DNA of 64,000 nucleotides. Origin: JAEUJM01 sp041918615 (GTDB taxonomy: Bacteria; Actinomycetota; Acidimicrobiia; Acidimicrobiales; DATDAH01). Made by a program: the position numbers and the translations under genes. The notes below the pieces were generated by a model, which worked only from the letters and a program-made list of their open reading frames with translations, did no database searches and was not told the DNA's origin. The DNA lies in the NCBI GenBank assembly GCA_041918615.1, contig JAYRVH010000081.1, positions 62,001-126,000 of the forward strand, read 5' to 3'. Within the stretch, counting starts at the first letter, position 1. Each line of letters starts with the position of its first letter. Shown here in pieces: positions 63,023 through 64,000 of this stretch.

Positions 63023-63250
63023 TCACCGGTCGCGCTCGGGGCGGGGCTTGAGGTCGCGGGCGAGGTTGAGGGCGTCCTCGGGGTCGAGGCCGGCGCGGCC
63101 GATCAGCCAGCAGGCGATGGGCGCGGCGAGGCGCTCGGACGAGTGGGCGGCGATGCCGGCGAGATCCAACAGGACCTCGATCTCGCCGGCCTCGGGTCGC
63201 TCGATGCCCAGGTGGTCGGCGAACTCGTCGAGCCACTCGTAGCCCGTCAC
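63023..63250 (-). CDS. DUF6457 protein
   Basis: A 75-residue protein: EWLDEFADHLGIERP, VLLDLAGIAAHSSERLAAPI, ACWLIGRAGLDPEDALNLAR. DUF6457 is often found next to or fused with molybdopterin-cofactor genes such as mobA. GTG 63250 overlaps the stop of the molybdopterin oxidoreductase (GTGA). Confidence 0.8.
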   Translation of the reverse strand: MTGYEWLDEFADHLGIERPEAGEIEVLLDLAGIAAHSSERLAAPIACWLIGRAGLDPEDALNLARDLKPRPERDR

Positions 63251-64000
63251 GCGCCTACCGCCGCGGCCGGTTCGACGGCTTCGATGCGGGCGGGCACGTG
63301 CTTGTGCAGGGGAGTCCCCGCCAGCCAGTCGCGGTTGGCGGAGTCGGTCAGTTCGTTGGCGGCCACGCCGTGGACCGTATCGCCGCCCCCCTCGTCGGGG
63401 TACGACAGGCCCAGGCCGTTGGGCAGGCTGGCGTGGCCCGCCAGCAGGGTGTCGGTCACCTCTACCAGCGCTTCCACCGAGCCCCGGTTGGTGGTGACGC
63501 GCGCCCACGAGCCGTCGGCCAGGCCCAGGCCGGCCGCGTCGTCGGGGTTCATGCGCAGCGCACCCGACGGGTCCTTCTTCCGCCAGGTCGGGTCGCGGAA
63601 GATGGTGTTGGCGGTGGACGACCGGCGTTCGCCCGCCGACAGCACGAAGGGGAAGGCGGGGTCGGCCGGGCCCGCGGCCTCGTGCTCGAGTGCCGCGAGC
63701 TCGTCGAGCAGCTCGGGGACGGCCAGGTTCACCCGCTTGTCCGCGGTGGCCATGCGGGCCCACGTCTCGTCGTAGCCATCCCTGGTGAAGATGATCCCGG
63801 ACCGCTGCGTGAGGATGGCGTCGAAGAGGGCGTCGCCGTCGGCGAACCCGGCCCGCTGCACCGCCCCGGGGTCGCCGAGGAAGCAGGTCTGCGCCGCGCC
63901 CCACAGTGCCGCGGCGGCCGCGGCGCCCTCGGGCAGGGTGGGGCCGAACGTCTCGTACAGGATGATCGGCGCCAGCTTGGACAGCGCGGGCCGGTCGCCG
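63247..64000 (-). CDS. Molybdopterin-dependent oxidoreductase, 5' end outside window
   Basis: The C-terminal 250 residues of a molybdopterin oxidoreductase. RMNPDDAAGLGLADGSWARV and GVAANELTDSANRDWLAGTP form the molydopterin-dinucleotide-binding domain, and TPLHKHVPARIE is near the end. The catalytic N terminus is upstream of the window. The adjacent DUF6457 gene supports a molybdenum-cofactor link. The substrate is unknown. Confidence 0.85.
   Translation of the reverse strand, partial: GDRPALSKLAPIILYETFGPTLPEGAAAAAALWGAAQTCFLGDPGAVQRAGFADGDALFDAILTQRSGIIFTRDGYDETWARMATADKRVNLAVPELLDELAALEHEAAGPADPAFPFVLSAGERRSSTANTIFRDPTWRKKDPSGALRMNPDDAAGLGLADGSWARVTTNRGSVEALVEVTDTLLAGHASLPNGLGLSYPDEGGGDTVHGVAANELTDSANRDWLAGTPLHKHVPARIEAVEPAAAVGA

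Overview
The window is high-GC chromosomal DNA of an actinobacterium. Codon bias, frequent GTG starts, ATGA/GTGA gene overlaps and apparently leaderless genes fit Actinomycetota, and the gene content suggests Acidimicrobiia or a near relative (inference). It spans the replication origin. The core order cca, DUF6049, kinase, sigM-like sigma, anti-sigma, trxB, trxA, cwlM-like, parB, parA, rsmG, jag, yidC, yidD, rnpA, rpmH, dnaA, dnaN, recF, DUF721/dciA, gyrB, gyrA, DUF3566, tRNA-Ile matches the origin region of Mycobacterium (Rv3907-Rv3924 through Rv0001-Rv0007 and ileT).

Layout. 1-6.3 kb: a sulfatase and lipoprotein pair, a thiolase-like/OB-fold protein coupled to a thiolase, a Phd-VapC toxin-antitoxin pair and a methyltransferase. 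6.35-13.8 kb: a decayed accessory island. It holds remnants of a HEPN-like gene, a dienelactone hydrolase with its catalytic-His segment deleted, a DUF499-type ATPase interrupted by a 56-bp repeat, a convergent HigB/HigA-like pair, a nuclease-like gene and a Fic remnant. 13.9-23.4 kb: cca, a histone-deacetylase-like gene, GNAT, DUF6049, DegV, then a kinase/sigma/anti-sigma operon. 23.5-29.4 kb: MMPL transporter, small membrane proteins, thioredoxin system and a CwlM-like protein. 29.6-36.7 kb (minus strand): parB, parA, a 1.8-kb gap without genes flanked by parS-like sites, then rsmG to rpmH. 37.3-48.4 kb (plus strand): dnaA to tRNA-Ile. 48.4-64 kb: mixed genes, including an SGNH hydrolase, a 5 x 56-bp tandem repeat, a FliA/WhiG-like sigma factor, a P-type ATPase, a P450, an RCC1-repeat protein and a truncated molybdopterin oxidoreductase.

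The strongest unexplained signal is a 56-bp repeat. Five tandem copies at 49393-49672 each encode a 19-20-residue micro-ORF with its own Shine-Dalgarno motif, and each stop overlaps the next start as ATGA. A single copy lies antisense inside the DUF499 pseudogene. Removing exactly 56 bp there restores the reading frame, so the unit appears able to insert. A related micro-ORF bridges two metabolic genes at 3548-3637. Other notable points are a standalone, apparently active kinase carrying a MviN-type extracellular domain where murJ normally sits, a 19-bp-phased array of four parS-like sites, a recF gene that can only start at CTG, and many TANNNT -10 motifs 6-9 nt before start codons.
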